A stretch of 64,000 nt of DNA from Symsagittifera roscoffensis (taxonomy: Eukaryota > Xenacoelomorpha > Acoela > Convolutidae). The translations under genes and the position numbers were made by a program. The notes under the pieces were generated by a model. It saw only the letters and a list, made by a program, of their open reading frames with translations. It had not been told where the DNA came from and ran no database searches. The DNA lies in assembly GCF_963678635.1 (NCBI RefSeq), contig NC_087062.1:7986193-8050192 (forward strand), in the 5' to 3' direction. Positions 1 through 10,839 of the stretch are shown here, piece by piece (the stretch's first letter is position 1; every line of letters begins with the position of its first letter).

Positions 1-735
1 AGTTTTAATGTTATAAAATTTATATGCGTTATTAACAAAGAGATTTTTATCAAATTGCAGAAAACAAAATGTTCTTAAACAAATTGAGGACCCGATTTGT
101 ATAAATTCATAAAGTGTTCTACTAGCAATAACTTTTTAGCTACAATTGTTTTTGCTGCACGACCATTTTTCTCTTAATTATCATGTTTTGACCTTTCTTT
201 ATCATATCTAGGAAGATGGGGTAGTAGTATGTTCACATTGGTGCAATTTTACGCCATAGCGCATTTTTTTTTTCAATCATTTCAACACAGGCGACTTTTT
301 TTTGGAAGGTCAACATTTTTTCTACGGGTGCTTTCGTACTAGTGTTTAAGAGGGGAACTAAACTACACCAAGCAAATATAATTATCGCTATTCATTTTTT
401 AAAAAGTGCTTATATATTCAAGTTTACTTTAACAACCCAGCAGTACAGAAAATCTCATTACCGCTCCAAAACCAAATTTGAGGCCTAAAAAACTTAAAAC
501 TTAAGCAGTGCCGTTCAAATATTGTTTATCAGGGCAGAAAATGTTTACGATAAGGTTTTTACACTAACACATCTCATACTGAAAAAAAATTTCGCCTCAA
601 ATCGACAGAAGGCAAGGAACAAAGTTACGGATTGTCAGAAGCTAAAACTAAGCCATTCGCTATTGAGTATTCCAAAGTCGGAAATCGTGAAAACTTGAAG
701 AAAAAAATAAATAAATTCAAAGCAATAGACTTGAT
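1..735. other. AT-rich stretch, no gene seen
   Basis: I see no exon-like open frame, splice-site pair or recognisable repeat here. Homopolymer runs of A and T are frequent. It could be intron or intergenic DNA of the gene lying to the right. Confidence 0.4.
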
Positions 736-900
736 GAAATGCAAATAAGAAACCAGCATATAAGCAATCTGGCAATTACGTTTTGCTGCTTGCCAGTTGT
801 TACAAAGTTAGACAATTCTGATTTGTTGAATAATTTTCATATAAGATTAGTTTGTTCATTCCGTCATCCGAACAGCCACTTAAAATTGATTAGACAACAA

Positions 901-1075
901 TTGGTAACAGGCGACAGTTTGTAACAGGCAACAATTTGTTACAGGCGAAAATTTGTAACATGTGACTATTTTTAACAAGCGAAATTAGTAACAGGCGACA
1001 ATTTGTAACAAGTGAAAATTGGTAACAGGCAACAATTTTTAAAAGTGAAAGTTGGTGACAAGCGAAAAGTCGTTC
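901..1075. repeat. 17-bp minisatellite, about ten decayed units
   Basis: A unit close to GTAACAGGCGACAATTT repeats about ten times with mismatches and small length changes (15-18 bp). The best copies are at about 903, 921, 980 and 1021. The array ends just before the repeat at 1080. Confidence 0.75.
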
Positions 1076-1079
1076 AAAA

Positions 1080-1250
1080 ACAGTTCAAGACTCTTGGTTC
1101 TCAAATCTTAAATTGTAATATTTTATGTGGCTATCACATCATCCAAAAAACTATGATCACACTTCGATAATTGATTAATTACGAACTGGAAATTAGCGTT
1201 TTTTCCTTTAATTCATATGAAAGATTATTCACATAATGAATATCCTCGGG
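1080..1250 (+). repeat. Dispersed repeat, copy 1 of 3
   Basis: The segment starting CAAGACTCTTGGTTCTCAA recurs at about 7679-7795 and 8432-8600, with shared blocks such as the GATAATTGAT core and, in the third copy, the tail with TTCACATTATGAATA. Identity by eye is about 80%. The three copies flank the BEL relic and the 753-bp tandem duplication, so they may be part of a larger unrecognised element. Confidence 0.65.
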
Positions 1251-1329
1251 GAGGGCATTAGTTATGGAGACCAGAAGGGTTATGGCTTGGTATTACAATC
1301 CCTAATGAGATCTAATATTCCGTTTTTGT

Positions 1330-2456
1330 TTTTAGTTCTGATAAAGCTAGTTTCACCGCGGGCCTTGTAAGTGTTCCTAGCGCTGTTTGGTTACGCATGA
1401 GCGTGCAATTCCATCAGGACCGTTAAAAGTTTTACTTAGGCCATATGTCTCGTGGAGTAAAGTCTTCGAGGATCCACACGAGGTCGTATTTTTCTATGGT
1501 TTCCTATTTTGGTTCAATTTGGTCCGTTTGATCAGGTTGGAGCATATTCTTTCAGTAATCACTTCGAGTCGGTCCTTGGTTAGCTTCCAGGATTTGTTGC
1601 TTAGTTTGCTGGTATTTGTTTGGTCGTAGAATGAAGCTACTGGAGCGTAATTGAATGGCCTCTCAAGTAGGTGGTTAGGTGTAAGTTATAATGCGTCCTT
1701 AGCGTCGCAACTTACATAGATCAGTGGTCTTGAATAGATGAGGCCTTCGCGTTCTACTACACTAATTGAAAAAAAATCCCTGAAAAGTCTGTGTGATCCT
1801 ATTCAATAGAAAGACTCGTTTGATGATCGAACCGAGACGTTCCCACACACCAACAAAATGGGGAGCAGATGGTGTGTCAAGACGCCAGTCGATTGACTTT
1901 TGTCCAAAAAAAATAGTTTAGGAGAACCACGCCGCGCAATAATTCTACGAATTGCTGTGAAGCAATTTTCAATTGTTAGGCTATCGGTAGTTGCACGCGT
2001 TGCTAAAAAAGTAGAGAGACAAATGTAGTTTTTTCTGTGGTATCTTTTAAAGCAATGTAGAATGGACAGATGTATTCCAACCTTCTTGAATGAATATGGT
2101 TTAATTTCCGGGTCATCGAAGCTCTGTGCGGATAGATCAGCCATGAAGGGGTTAAAACCTTTCCTTTGGAAGCGGTGGCACAAGAAACAGTGGCTGTGCA
2201 TGTGTCTCAAGGATTTTCTGAGGCCCGAATTTTTGAAGCTTTGTTTCAGGTAGTGTCGTACAAATTCAATGCCGAGGTGCATGCATTTATGATGCGCGCT
2301 TTTGACCAGAAGTTGATTCCAAGGTTCTTTTTTATGAAGAATAGTAGGGTACTTAGGTGCATCTGGCATTGATGAGCGTCTCAGTCGTTCTCGCGCACGA
2401 ACAAGATTACCATCCTTGAAATGTGAGTATGGGAGTAAAGCATCTTTATTGTCCAA
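1330..2456 (-). pseudogene. BEL/Pao integrase fragment
   Basis: The open part at 1803-2456 contains an HHCC zinc-finger-like pattern (HHKCMHLG, then CFLCHRF) followed by remnants of the catalytic core (VGIHL, IIARRGSPKLFF, where the second catalytic Asp is expected). Downstream, at about 1330-1500, a different frame encodes DLVWILEDFTPRDIWP and LTRPAVKLAL, which match the typical C-terminal domain of BEL/Pao integrases. Frameshifts and stops separate the parts. Confidence 0.75.
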
Positions 2457-2811
2457 TGTTTTTTCGCAGTTAAACGTTTAAAAATATCAGGGAAAATAGC
2501 GCGTTGTGATTGATCGTAGAGCAGAGTTTGATCCGGTCGTCTTTTCTTAATTCGCCTTTTCATTTTTGCTGAAGAATGTCTTTGAAATGGACAAACCGAG
2601 CAGTTGCGCGGAGTAGACGAAGCCAATTGGAAAATCTCGACACATCAAGGATTGGTTCCCTTTTTGCGCAAATAAAAATGTTTGCCCTTTTCACTATAGC
2701 GTTGACTGTAGAATTGTACTGTCGGCTTATAGTGTACTAGTTCTCTCCTTTTCTGTCGTTGTGAAACCCGATTGAGTAATTGTGTCGTCCTTTAGTTTTG
2801 CTTGAAGTCAA

Positions 2812-3626
2812 TTAGATTCTGGTAGAGTAGGAAATCTGGTGGTTACAACCAAGGTTGTTCCACATCCTGAAGCAGGGTACCTCTTGTAGCGTGATTGGCC
2901 GGGCTCCCTTTACCGGGTATATGTTATCACTGATGACTGACAGATTTTCGTTAATTCTGTTCGCACAGTAAAATTTTTGCTTTTCCGAAGTTTTGATCCA
3001 TGCAAGTACTGTCGTACTATCCGTCGAGAAATGAATGGCGTTAAAATTTAGTCGAGACTCTTCGGTTGTAAATTTGCAAAGACAAGCACCAATTACTGCA
3101 GATTGCAATTCGAGGTATGCTTTCTTGGATAAGTGGTGAGATGTTGGTTTATCCAATCATAAATGATGATTGTATATTGGCTTGGCTTAAAATAGGGATG
3201 TATATGCAAGCTGCCATGGCGCACTGAGAAGCATCAGTGAAAACATGTAGTTGTATATCGCTGTGTTTGTCGTTTTGCCCTACGAACCTCGGTAGGTTAT
3301 TATCTTCTCCACACATTATTGTCTTCTCCACACTATGGGGTCCATTTTTCTCTAATCGGGTTGTATTCTTAAGGAACTGTTTGATCCCAGCTTATACCAG
3401 ATCGCCAATGCTTTTGAAGCAGTATTTTGAGAGTTATGACAAATGGTGCTATCAATCCCAGTGGATCAAAGATTCTGGCTACAGTAGACAGAATTTTACG
3501 GAGAGACATTTCTTTAGCCGTTGAATGGTTTTTCAGTACAGGCTGATTGATGAGTATGCCATAAGTAGTAAAAAACCCGATAAGTAATACTCTTGTTTTC
3601 AGTTTTGGGTTCGATGAGGAAATCAA
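2812..3626 (-). pseudogene. BEL/Pao RT thumb and RNase H fragments
   Basis: Three overlapping pieces in different frames (2812-3156, 3149-3331, 3369-3626) carry the connection motif RKILSTVARIFDPLGLIAPF, the start of RNase H (VFTDASQCAMAA) and the later RNase H motif STDSTTVLAWI followed by the ANRINE box. Each is characteristic of BEL/Pao elements. The frame breaks show that no functional enzyme is made. Confidence 0.8.
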
Positions 3627-3639
3627 GCACTTCCGTAGT

Positions 3640-4210
3640 ACTCGATATAAACTTGTTTTATTTCAATCCTGCTTTTTGAAGTGCCACCTAAAAAGCCTTA
3701 GTTGATGCCTGGGCTTCAGGTAGATTGTCAAAGGAAAGAACGATGTCATCCATGTAGAAGCTAAGATGAAATAGTTGCTGTGTATTGGGTTTTTTGTTGC
3801 AGAAGTCGACGGCTGTTTGATGTAGTGCGAAGATGGCTACTGCGGGCGAGCCTTTAGCTCCGAAGAATAGACGCTAAAACTGATACTGCTTAACTCCTTC
3901 TTTAGTCGGCCACAAGAACCGTAGTACGTTTTGTCCGTCTTCTTCTATAGCTATCTGTACAAAGATGCCTTTTAGATTACCAGAAACTGCTCTTGGTTTT
4001 TTTTTAAACTCATTAGCAAACCAAACATGTTATTAGGTAGATCCGGTCCCGTCTCTAAACAGGAATTGAGAGAAAAATCTTTGATTTTGATGCAGCATTT
4101 GTTACACGTTGAAATTTACCAGGTTTCTGGGGATTTATATCCAGATGGTGCGGTAGGTACCTTATTCGTATGGTGGCGGATGTAGGAAAGTTACGGGTAT
4201 CACGTAATTT
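3640..4210 (-). pseudogene. BEL/Pao reverse transcriptase palm fragment
   Basis: On the minus strand the RT active-site box YMDDI is encoded at 3742-3756. It is preceded by a recognisable LFFGAKGSP-type segment near 3850-3880. The catalytic Asp pair is kept, although the flanking frame has stops. The order protease, RT, RNase H agrees with the neighbouring fragments. Confidence 0.7.
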
Positions 4211-4403
4211 TATCAAAATCTGTTGATAGGGATTTTTTTGTAGAGTTGCATCGTGAGTTTGTCATTTTGTAGTCGTCGTTGTAGAGATTCAACTTGAGCT
4301 TTAGCAGCAACGTAGTTGTTTGGCATCGTAATGTTGTTCTTCCAAAGCAAATTAATTCGGAAGCGAGTTCCGGCATGTTGAATGCTTCGTTTCATAACCT
4401 CTA

Positions 4404-4514
4404 ATTGCATAGTATGTTTGCTTAAAAATTGTCCTTTAGAAAATGGTCCTTTAGTTAATTGCATAGTATGTTGGCTTGAAAATGGTCCTTTAGTTGCTTG
4501 AAAATGATCCTTCA
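4404..4514. repeat. Short direct duplication inside the BEL relic
   Basis: The block AATTGCATAGTATGTT followed by GCTT-AAAA-TGGTCCTTTAG occurs twice in tandem (about 4404 and 4458), with a third partial copy at about 4496. It lies in the spacer between protease and RT and expands the minus-strand frame at 4213-4515. Confidence 0.6.
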
Positions 4515-4608
4515 TTTAAGAAACCATCCTCGTGTTGCTTTATGTCTATGAAATCGGTTAGATGATAGTTGCACTGCTCATCTAAAGACTCTAGACAAAG
4601 AGTGCCGG

Positions 4609-5069
4609 TTATCGCCCATCCCAGCACGCCTTCAAAATGTCCATCTCTGCGATATGCTGGAAAGTGTCGACGCCGAGTAGAATGCGTACCGAATTGTCGA
4701 GAAGATTAGAAAACGCAATGTGTCGTAGATGGTCATACCTGGAACAGACGTTGTTAAGTTTTGCGACATCTATCAAGTCGTAGTTGAGCGTTCCAACCGA
4801 ATAGAGTGATTGCAGGGTAAACGTAGCAGAAGTAGAGATGAAAGGCACAATATGTAGTTGTACCAGATTTGACGAAACCGTGTCCTCACTGAGAGCACCA
4901 CGGTGCTTAATTCAAATGTTCGACTGGGCTTACACTGTAAGATATCAGCTTTGCTTTTCGAGACATAAGAACAGCTGCTGCAATTGTCAAGAATTGCATG
5001 GCAAGCAACCGCTTGGTAGTTGTTGAACAAAATAATGGACATAAACGGTAATGGTTTTTTAAACCGCAT
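4609..5069 (-). pseudogene. BEL/Pao aspartic protease relic
   Basis: The minus-strand frame at 4773-5069 holds CHAILDNCSSCSYVS, which corresponds to the retropepsin active-site loop of BEL/Pao. The usual Asp-Ser-Gly has become Asp-Asn-Cys. The second frame (4609-4848) ends with RILLGVDTFQHI, the flap/ILG-like part. The two halves are out of frame with each other. Confidence 0.65.
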
Positions 5070-5850
5070 TTTGTACTTACTTGGTTTTCCGAATTGATAA
5101 TGTTGGACTTCTTAGTATGTCGTTTTGCAATTTTATCTTGATTCCTATGAAGTGATCTTCATTGTCCAGCGGACATAATCATTTCGACTTACTTGGTTCA
5201 TTCTTGCAATTACTCTGTTTTTTCAGTAAGCTGGCTGTTACGCATAGTTACGAAGAGTTTTCGTTGTTGGTTGTTTTTCTAATCTTTGTTTCCCGTAAAA
5301 GGGCGTGGTGCATCGTGTAAAACGTCTAAGTTCTCGCAAATTGTAGAGTAGATTTAAGCCAGTCAATGAGATCTTTGAGTGAGCATAGTTCATCCCATTA
5401 TGTACGCAGTATTCTTCCTATTTGAACAAGACCGTTAGAGGAAGTTGAGAGCGATCAAGCCGAGTAAGATTACTCGATTTCAAGTCTGACGTGTAGTTGT
5501 TTATTTCAAAATTGTGCACCAGCTTACGTAGAAAAGCAGCAAAATTGACAAACAATTAAGGTTTATTAACAGTCATGTGCTCAAAATTTTCCAAGTTCCT
5601 AGCAAAAGCTGCAACAACGAATTTACGGTTGCTACATCTGCGAAGTAGCACCTCTATTGCTTGAATAAACTGTAAAGACTTCGTACCATAGCTCTCCACA
5701 GCGTTTTTGTCTTTATCGAAACACTAGGAATGCAGGTAAGTTATTTTTTTCTTTATCAGTTAAATTGGAATGTTTTCTTTTGCAGTTTGTAACAGCTCAA
5801 ACCAAATATTCCATTCTAATGGATTACCGTCGAACTTTGGGAGCTCAATA

Positions 5851-6443
5851 TCAGTACGCTTGAAACTTTTGAGACTTTAACGTCTGGATCGTGCTTTGAT
5901 CAATACAACGGAGGCCGTGATTGACAGGATTCACGGTTCTTGAACACGGTCGATCCGTAGAGTGCGTGTTGATATCATTACCACCAGTCTGTGGTTGTTT
6001 TAGCGATGAATTCAGTGGGTTCTGATCATTTCCCGACAATTCTTGGTTCCCATAGGAACCAGTGCAACCGTATATGTCATGACATTGCCGCCGATGGAAT
6101 TGCCATGGAATTTGTTGCATAGATCTCAAGTTCTCTGTCGTTACATATAATCCTTGAGTAGTGTAGTCGTAGCGGATTGGTTGGTAAAACGCAAACGCGT
6201 TAGATTGTACCGTTGTTGTAGTAGTATCAAAACTAACTGCTGCCGTAGAAACGTTGTATGTTTTGGTATAAGTGTAGTGGAAGTTCGCACGGCATTACTA
6301 CTGCTGGCTGAAATCCCATGGGAGGATAGTTGACGAGGAGAGTGACTGGAGGAGTCATCTATCTGTATCCCGTTGTTTTTTTCGTATCGTCGGATTTGTT
6401 TCATTAGCAAACTTAAAAATTTTGCACGGCTGCTAGAGGGCAC
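5851..6443 (-). pseudogene. Gag-region remnant of the BEL element
   Basis: Two open minus-strand pieces (6141-6443 and 5851-6129) lie upstream of the protease, where gag is expected. They are Ser/Thr/Asn-rich and I recognise no capsid motif or zinc knuckle. The assignment rests on position only. Confidence 0.35.
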
Positions 6444-6599
6444 GACGCTATATCAGCTGCCACTACTTCCAATTCTTGCAGGCAATTCAAACGCTCGTTA
6501 TTCGTTATTTTAACATCCTCTAATTCCGTAAATTGTGCAGTTTTGCTGTTAAGTTGTCGTTCAGGAATGTCACGAGTAGTGTAGCGAAACGTTCATTTG

Positions 6600-7032
6600 T
6601 TTATGAGCGCTGGTTGTGAGATTTTTGGAGCCATCGTTAAAGTAGTGAAAAGGCGAAAGTGTTATAAGAATGGTGTAATAATGATTATAATATTGGACGT
6701 ATATAAGAATGTTTACCAAAAATGGTATAATTATGTTTGAAAGATGCTTTTGGTTTCAATTGTTTAGAAATACACGAATGATCTTGTTGGCAATACGAGC
6801 GTAAACCGTATAGGGCTTTTTTAAGCTCTTAAGAAAATAAAGAAGTATAACGTACTTCAAGTATTAAGTACAAAGTACTTTTGTTAATTTTATTACAGGT
6901 TAAGTTTGGCTGAGTATACACTCTAGTTTTTTGATTAAGATGAGAACTTTTTTGAGACCTCACAGATTAAAGTTTTTTTCTTGGAAATATTATGCTATGA
7001 GCGCATTATGATTTTTCACAAGTTTCGAGAAA
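6600..7032. other. No gene seen
   Basis: AT-rich spacer between the BEL relic and the tandem duplication. It may contain the 5' LTR of the BEL element, but I could not find a matching copy downstream of its integrase. Confidence 0.3.
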
Positions 7033-8545
7033 ATTTTTAGAGTGGTATTTTTCCTTGCTATCCATTTTTTTCCTTGTTTTTTTTGGCTTAAGGATATTTT
7101 GGCTGTCGGGTTTTGGCTATGGTAATTTTAATACAGAAAAAAACTACCTTTGCACTCCGAGGATTAACAGTTAATTAATGATTATGGCAAAATTTTTGAA
7201 CTTTAGCAAATGATGAATAAAAAGCACCGTGGATATGATTTTTGTAAAAATTTTGAAAAATCTTCAAAATCAATCTGCCCTGAGTTTTGAAGTGACAGTG
7301 AAAAGCTGGTGAAGAGCTAAAGGAAGAACTGGTAGAATATTGACACCTCTGAGGCCGTCCTGGCATTAGAAATCGCAGTGGCAGGGGGGCCTCTGAGACC
7401 TCTGAATTGACGTTGAGAAGGACAGCTGGGTGACCTTCTGTCGCTCTGGAGGCAGCTAGTAGCAGTGGCAGACGTAAGAGGACCGCTAACACCTCTGAAT
7501 TGACTTTGAGAATGTCAGTTAGGGGACCTTCTGCCACTCTAGGGGCAGCTAGTGGCAGTCGTAGTCTAGGGGGACCTCTGAGACATCTGAATTCACGTTG
7601 AGAAGGACAACTGGGGAATGTTTGCAGCTCCGGCGTCAGCTCTGGACCTTTGTTTTTGCTTTTCTGTGGTCGCCAAATATCCAAGACTCTTGGTTCTCAA
7701 GTCTTAAATTGTCATCTTTTATATGGTTATTAAATCATGCAAAAATTATGATAACACTCCGATAATTGATAATTTAAGAGCTGGAATTTTTGGAGTGGTA
7801 TGCTCCTTGCTATCCATTTTTTTCCTTGTTTTTTTGGCTTAAGGATATTTTGGCTGTCGGATTTTGGCCATTGTAATTTTTTTTACAGAAAAAACTACCT
7901 TTGCACTCCGAGGATTAACAGTTAATTAGTGATTATGGCAAATTTTTTGAACTTAAGCAAATGATGAATAAAAAGCACCGTGGATATGATTTTTGTAAAA
8001 TTTTTGAAAAATCTTTTATATGAATCTGCCCTGAGTTTTGAAGTGACTGTGAAAAGCTGGTGAAGAGCTAAGGGAAGAACTGGTAGAATATTGGCACCTC
8101 TGAGACCGTCCTTGCAGTAGCAATCGCAGTGGCAGGGGGGGCCTCTGAGACCTCTTAATTGACGTTGAGAAGGACAGCTGGGTGACATTCTGTCGCTCTG
8201 GAGGCAGCTAGTAGCAGTCGCAGTTGTAGGAGGACCGCTGAGACCTCTGAATTGATTTTGAGAATGTCAGTTGGGGGACCTTCTGCCGCTCTAGAGGCAG
8301 CTAGTGGCAGTCGCAGTCTAGGGGAACCTCTGAGACCTCTGAATTGACGTTGAGAAGGACAAATGGGGAATCTTTGCAGCTCCGGCGTCAGCTCTGGACC
8401 TTTGTTTTTGCTTTTCTGTGGTCGCCAAATACCCAAGACTCTTGGTTCTCAAGTCTTAAATTGTCATCTCTTATATGGTTATTACATCATGCAAAAATTA
8501 TGATAACGCCCCGATAATTGATAATTTATGAACTGGAATTTACCG
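7033..8545. repeat. 753-bp tandem duplication with inner 93-bp minisatellite
   Basis: The blocks 7033-7785 and 7786-8545 align along their whole length at an offset of about 753 bp, at roughly 90% identity. Both contain the segment from CTACCTTTGCACTCCGAGGA to the CAAGACTCTTGGTTCTCAA repeat. Inside each copy a unit of about 93 bp (starting AATTGACGTTGAGAAGGAC) is repeated three times, for example at 7405, 7498 and 7590. On the minus strand copy 1 is open for 169 codons (7175-7684). Copy 2 is split by a frameshift into 8155-8436 and 7922-8188. Because the 93-bp unit is a multiple of three the frame is kept, so the open frame may be a by-product. I recognise no protein domain. Confidence 0.85.
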
Positions 8546-8702
8546 TTTTTTCATTCAATTCATGTGAAAGAGTGATTATTCACATTATGAATAACAAAGA
8601 CCGACCTCCGGCTTTGTGGAGCATTTGTTCGGCAAGAGTGAGATTCGGTAAAATTTCAAAAGTTTCAATCGTCTCACTCAGCAATGATCTCCGCATGGTA
8701 CT

Positions 8703-9015
8703 TTTTTGAGAAATCCATTTTTGGTGACGGACCCTAAAAAGCTTCTAAAGCCGCCTTTGACGCCAAGAGTAATTTTGAGGGGGAAGCGCACGCAGTAGAA
8801 GCACAATTTTTTGCTCGAAATTTACCAAAAAGAGGCTAAAAACTTCTTTTTTGGCCTGTTTTTCAAAATTTGGCCTGTGGGGCAGAAAATTTGGTCAATA
8901 AAGGTCTTTATAGTGCTTTGGGAGAGCTCGGAAAATCAAGTTGGTCGTTTTAAGTTTTGGAAATTTGTGGAAAATGGGCACCCCTTCCCCTCGAGAAATC
9001 CTAGATCCGCCCCTG
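8703..9015 (-). mobile_element. hAT-like MITE, copy 1
   Basis: The right end reads CTAGATCCGCCCCTG, the reverse complement of the CAGGGGCGGATCTAG terminus seen at 36500 and, mutated, at 42668. The inner sequence (TGGGAGAGCTCGGAAAATCAA, TTGGTCAATAAAGG) matches the other two copies in reverse orientation. No protein is encoded. The left terminus is decayed. Confidence 0.65.
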
Positions 9016-9289
9016 TGCTTGGAGTAATTGTGATGTAATTGATCTGTTTTGCAAACTGTTATTTAACCAAATCAATCAAAAATGTTTTATAGCTATTCAC
9101 GTACGCTATTCCCATGTTGAGTTCACATTGAAAATTAACAATGAAAAAAATACAGCGATCGCCATTGATGAATTATCGATGTTCATAGCCGCAATAGCAA
9201 ATTTTATCAATAGATTTATTGCTAACTTGGCTAATTTTCAGCGATAAAACATCGATAAGAAACCTATCAAAATGAGAAAAAAATATTAA

Positions 9290-9900
9290 CCCACCGGGGA
9301 TCGATCCCGCAACTATCAGCTTTGTAGGCATGAATGCTAGCTCTGCGATACATTTTAGGGTTTATCAAAATACACTCAATGGCTTAGAATACGAGAATCA
9401 AGGTTTATAGGGTTCTAGTAGCTTTCAAGTGAGAGTGCGTCCAAATGAGAGTGTGAAATAATAAACCTAAAACTTAAATGTTTACAGCGATGGAAAACCA
9501 ATCAAAATGAGCTTAATTAGTGACCTACTGGAGATCAATCAAGCAACCATCAGCTTCGTAGGCATGTATGCTACTCTGCGTCACAATAGTTATAGGGTTT
9601 AAGTGTTTCTTGCAAGTTATAGGGTTATCAGCTCGCACTCTTATTTGAAAACTACTAAAATGAATGAAAACTTCTTAAGTTAAGCTCTGATTTTCTACAG
9701 AATCATTAATGAATTAGCATTTTAGACATGTTTGCTACCTCTGCGCTACGATAGGGTTTTTAGGGTTTATTACAATATAGGGTTTATTACCTCACACTCT
9801 CATTTGAGAGCTACTACGATGAGTTACAACTTCTTAAGTTAATCTTATCGGTTTATTCTCATTTGAAAGCTACTAGAAGGACTCACAGCTTCTTAAGTTA
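9290..9900 (-). repeat. tRNA-like short repeats, three copies (SINE-like)
   Basis: Read on the minus strand, three similar blocks (about 9290-9365, 9515-9590, 9705-9765) show an A-box-like TATCGCAGAGCTAGCAT or CGCAGAGGTAGCA. The first also has a B-box-like GCGGGATCGATCCC. The spacers share TTTGA-AGCTACTA and CTTCTTAAGTTAAGCTCTG. A tRNA-derived SINE arrayed in tandem is the simplest reading. I could not fold a complete cloverleaf, so it is not called as a tRNA gene. Confidence 0.45.
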
Positions 9901-10427
9901 AGCTCTGTTTTTCTACGGAATCAGTATTGAAATAGCTCCTTCATATTAGTTGAAAGAACCCTGCGGTAGGTGAAATATAACTCTTCTATATAAATCATGA
10001 AACTAAAGCAGTGTACTGATTTTTTGGTGATCAAAAAAACTTAAAATGTGCATCATGAAACAATTATAATCAAGAAGAAATGAAAAAAAAACGTTATTTT
10101 TTTGAATTGTTAAAACAATTTTCCAATATCTTTCTTAGACCAACGTCTACGAAAAGCATAAAACATAAGCAATTCAGGTGGATCAAGTGAAGGTCGAAGA
10201 CAAAATGGGCAGACAAAGAGGATTATAAACAATCAATTTTTTCTGCAGCAGCTAAATTAGAAAATTGGATAAAAACAACCGATAATATAATCGATTATAA
10301 TGTAATATAATTGATTCTTTTTGATTTCAAATCAATTTTTGAATTAAAATCAATTCTTTCTCAACTTTTGTAAGACTGGTACTAAAATCATATTATAACC
10401 AATTAAAAACGCTTGAAACTGGATGCG

Positions 10428-10830
10428 GGTTATCATAGCGGGAAGGAAATTCTAATTTCAATTCACATTAGAGTTAAAAATTATCCAAACAGCGCCGCTT
10501 GCTTATCAAAATTTAGCATTTTTTTTTTCAATTTATATAATAATAATTTTTTTTCCATTTTTGAATATTTTTGCTGCTCAAAATATGCTATTATACGCGT
10601 AGAAGAATTCAAACTTTGTAAATTTTTCACTTCAGATTAGTTTAACGTAATTTTTTTTTCGTAAGATGATTTTTTGACTTTTGAACAGAGGTTATTTATA
10701 ATTTTACCGGCCGCGATTTTGTTTGGTTCAAATCAATTTAAAAGTCTGTCTGACAATCTTTTTGAAAGCTTTTGAACCAATCTACATGCAGTAGGGGTAG
10801 ATAAGTTCATTGAGGCTAGATAAATACAAC
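10428..10830 (+). repeat. Dispersed 400-bp repeat, copy 1
   Basis: Aligns in direct orientation with 62880-63275 over about 400 bp. Shared blocks include GCGCCGCTTGCTTATCAAA, TATGCTATTATACGCGTAG and GCGATTTTGTTTGGTTCAAA. Identity by eye is about 80-85%. No ORF is conserved between the copies, so it is probably a non-autonomous element. Confidence 0.75.
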
Positions 10831-10839
10831 GAGAAGTCT

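Larger units (their letters stand above)
1330..6600 (-). mobile_element. Decayed BEL/Pao LTR retrotransposon
   Basis: Reading the minus strand from about 6.6 kb down to 1.33 kb gives, in order, gag-like sequence, an aspartic protease, reverse transcriptase with a YMDD box, RNase H, and integrase with its zinc finger and C-terminal domain. This is the BEL/Pao order, and the signature between RT and RNase H (IFDPLGLIAPF at about 3468-3500) is specific to BEL/Pao. The frame changes many times and carries many stops. I could not find paired LTRs, so the borders are approximate. The element is dead. Confidence 0.85.
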
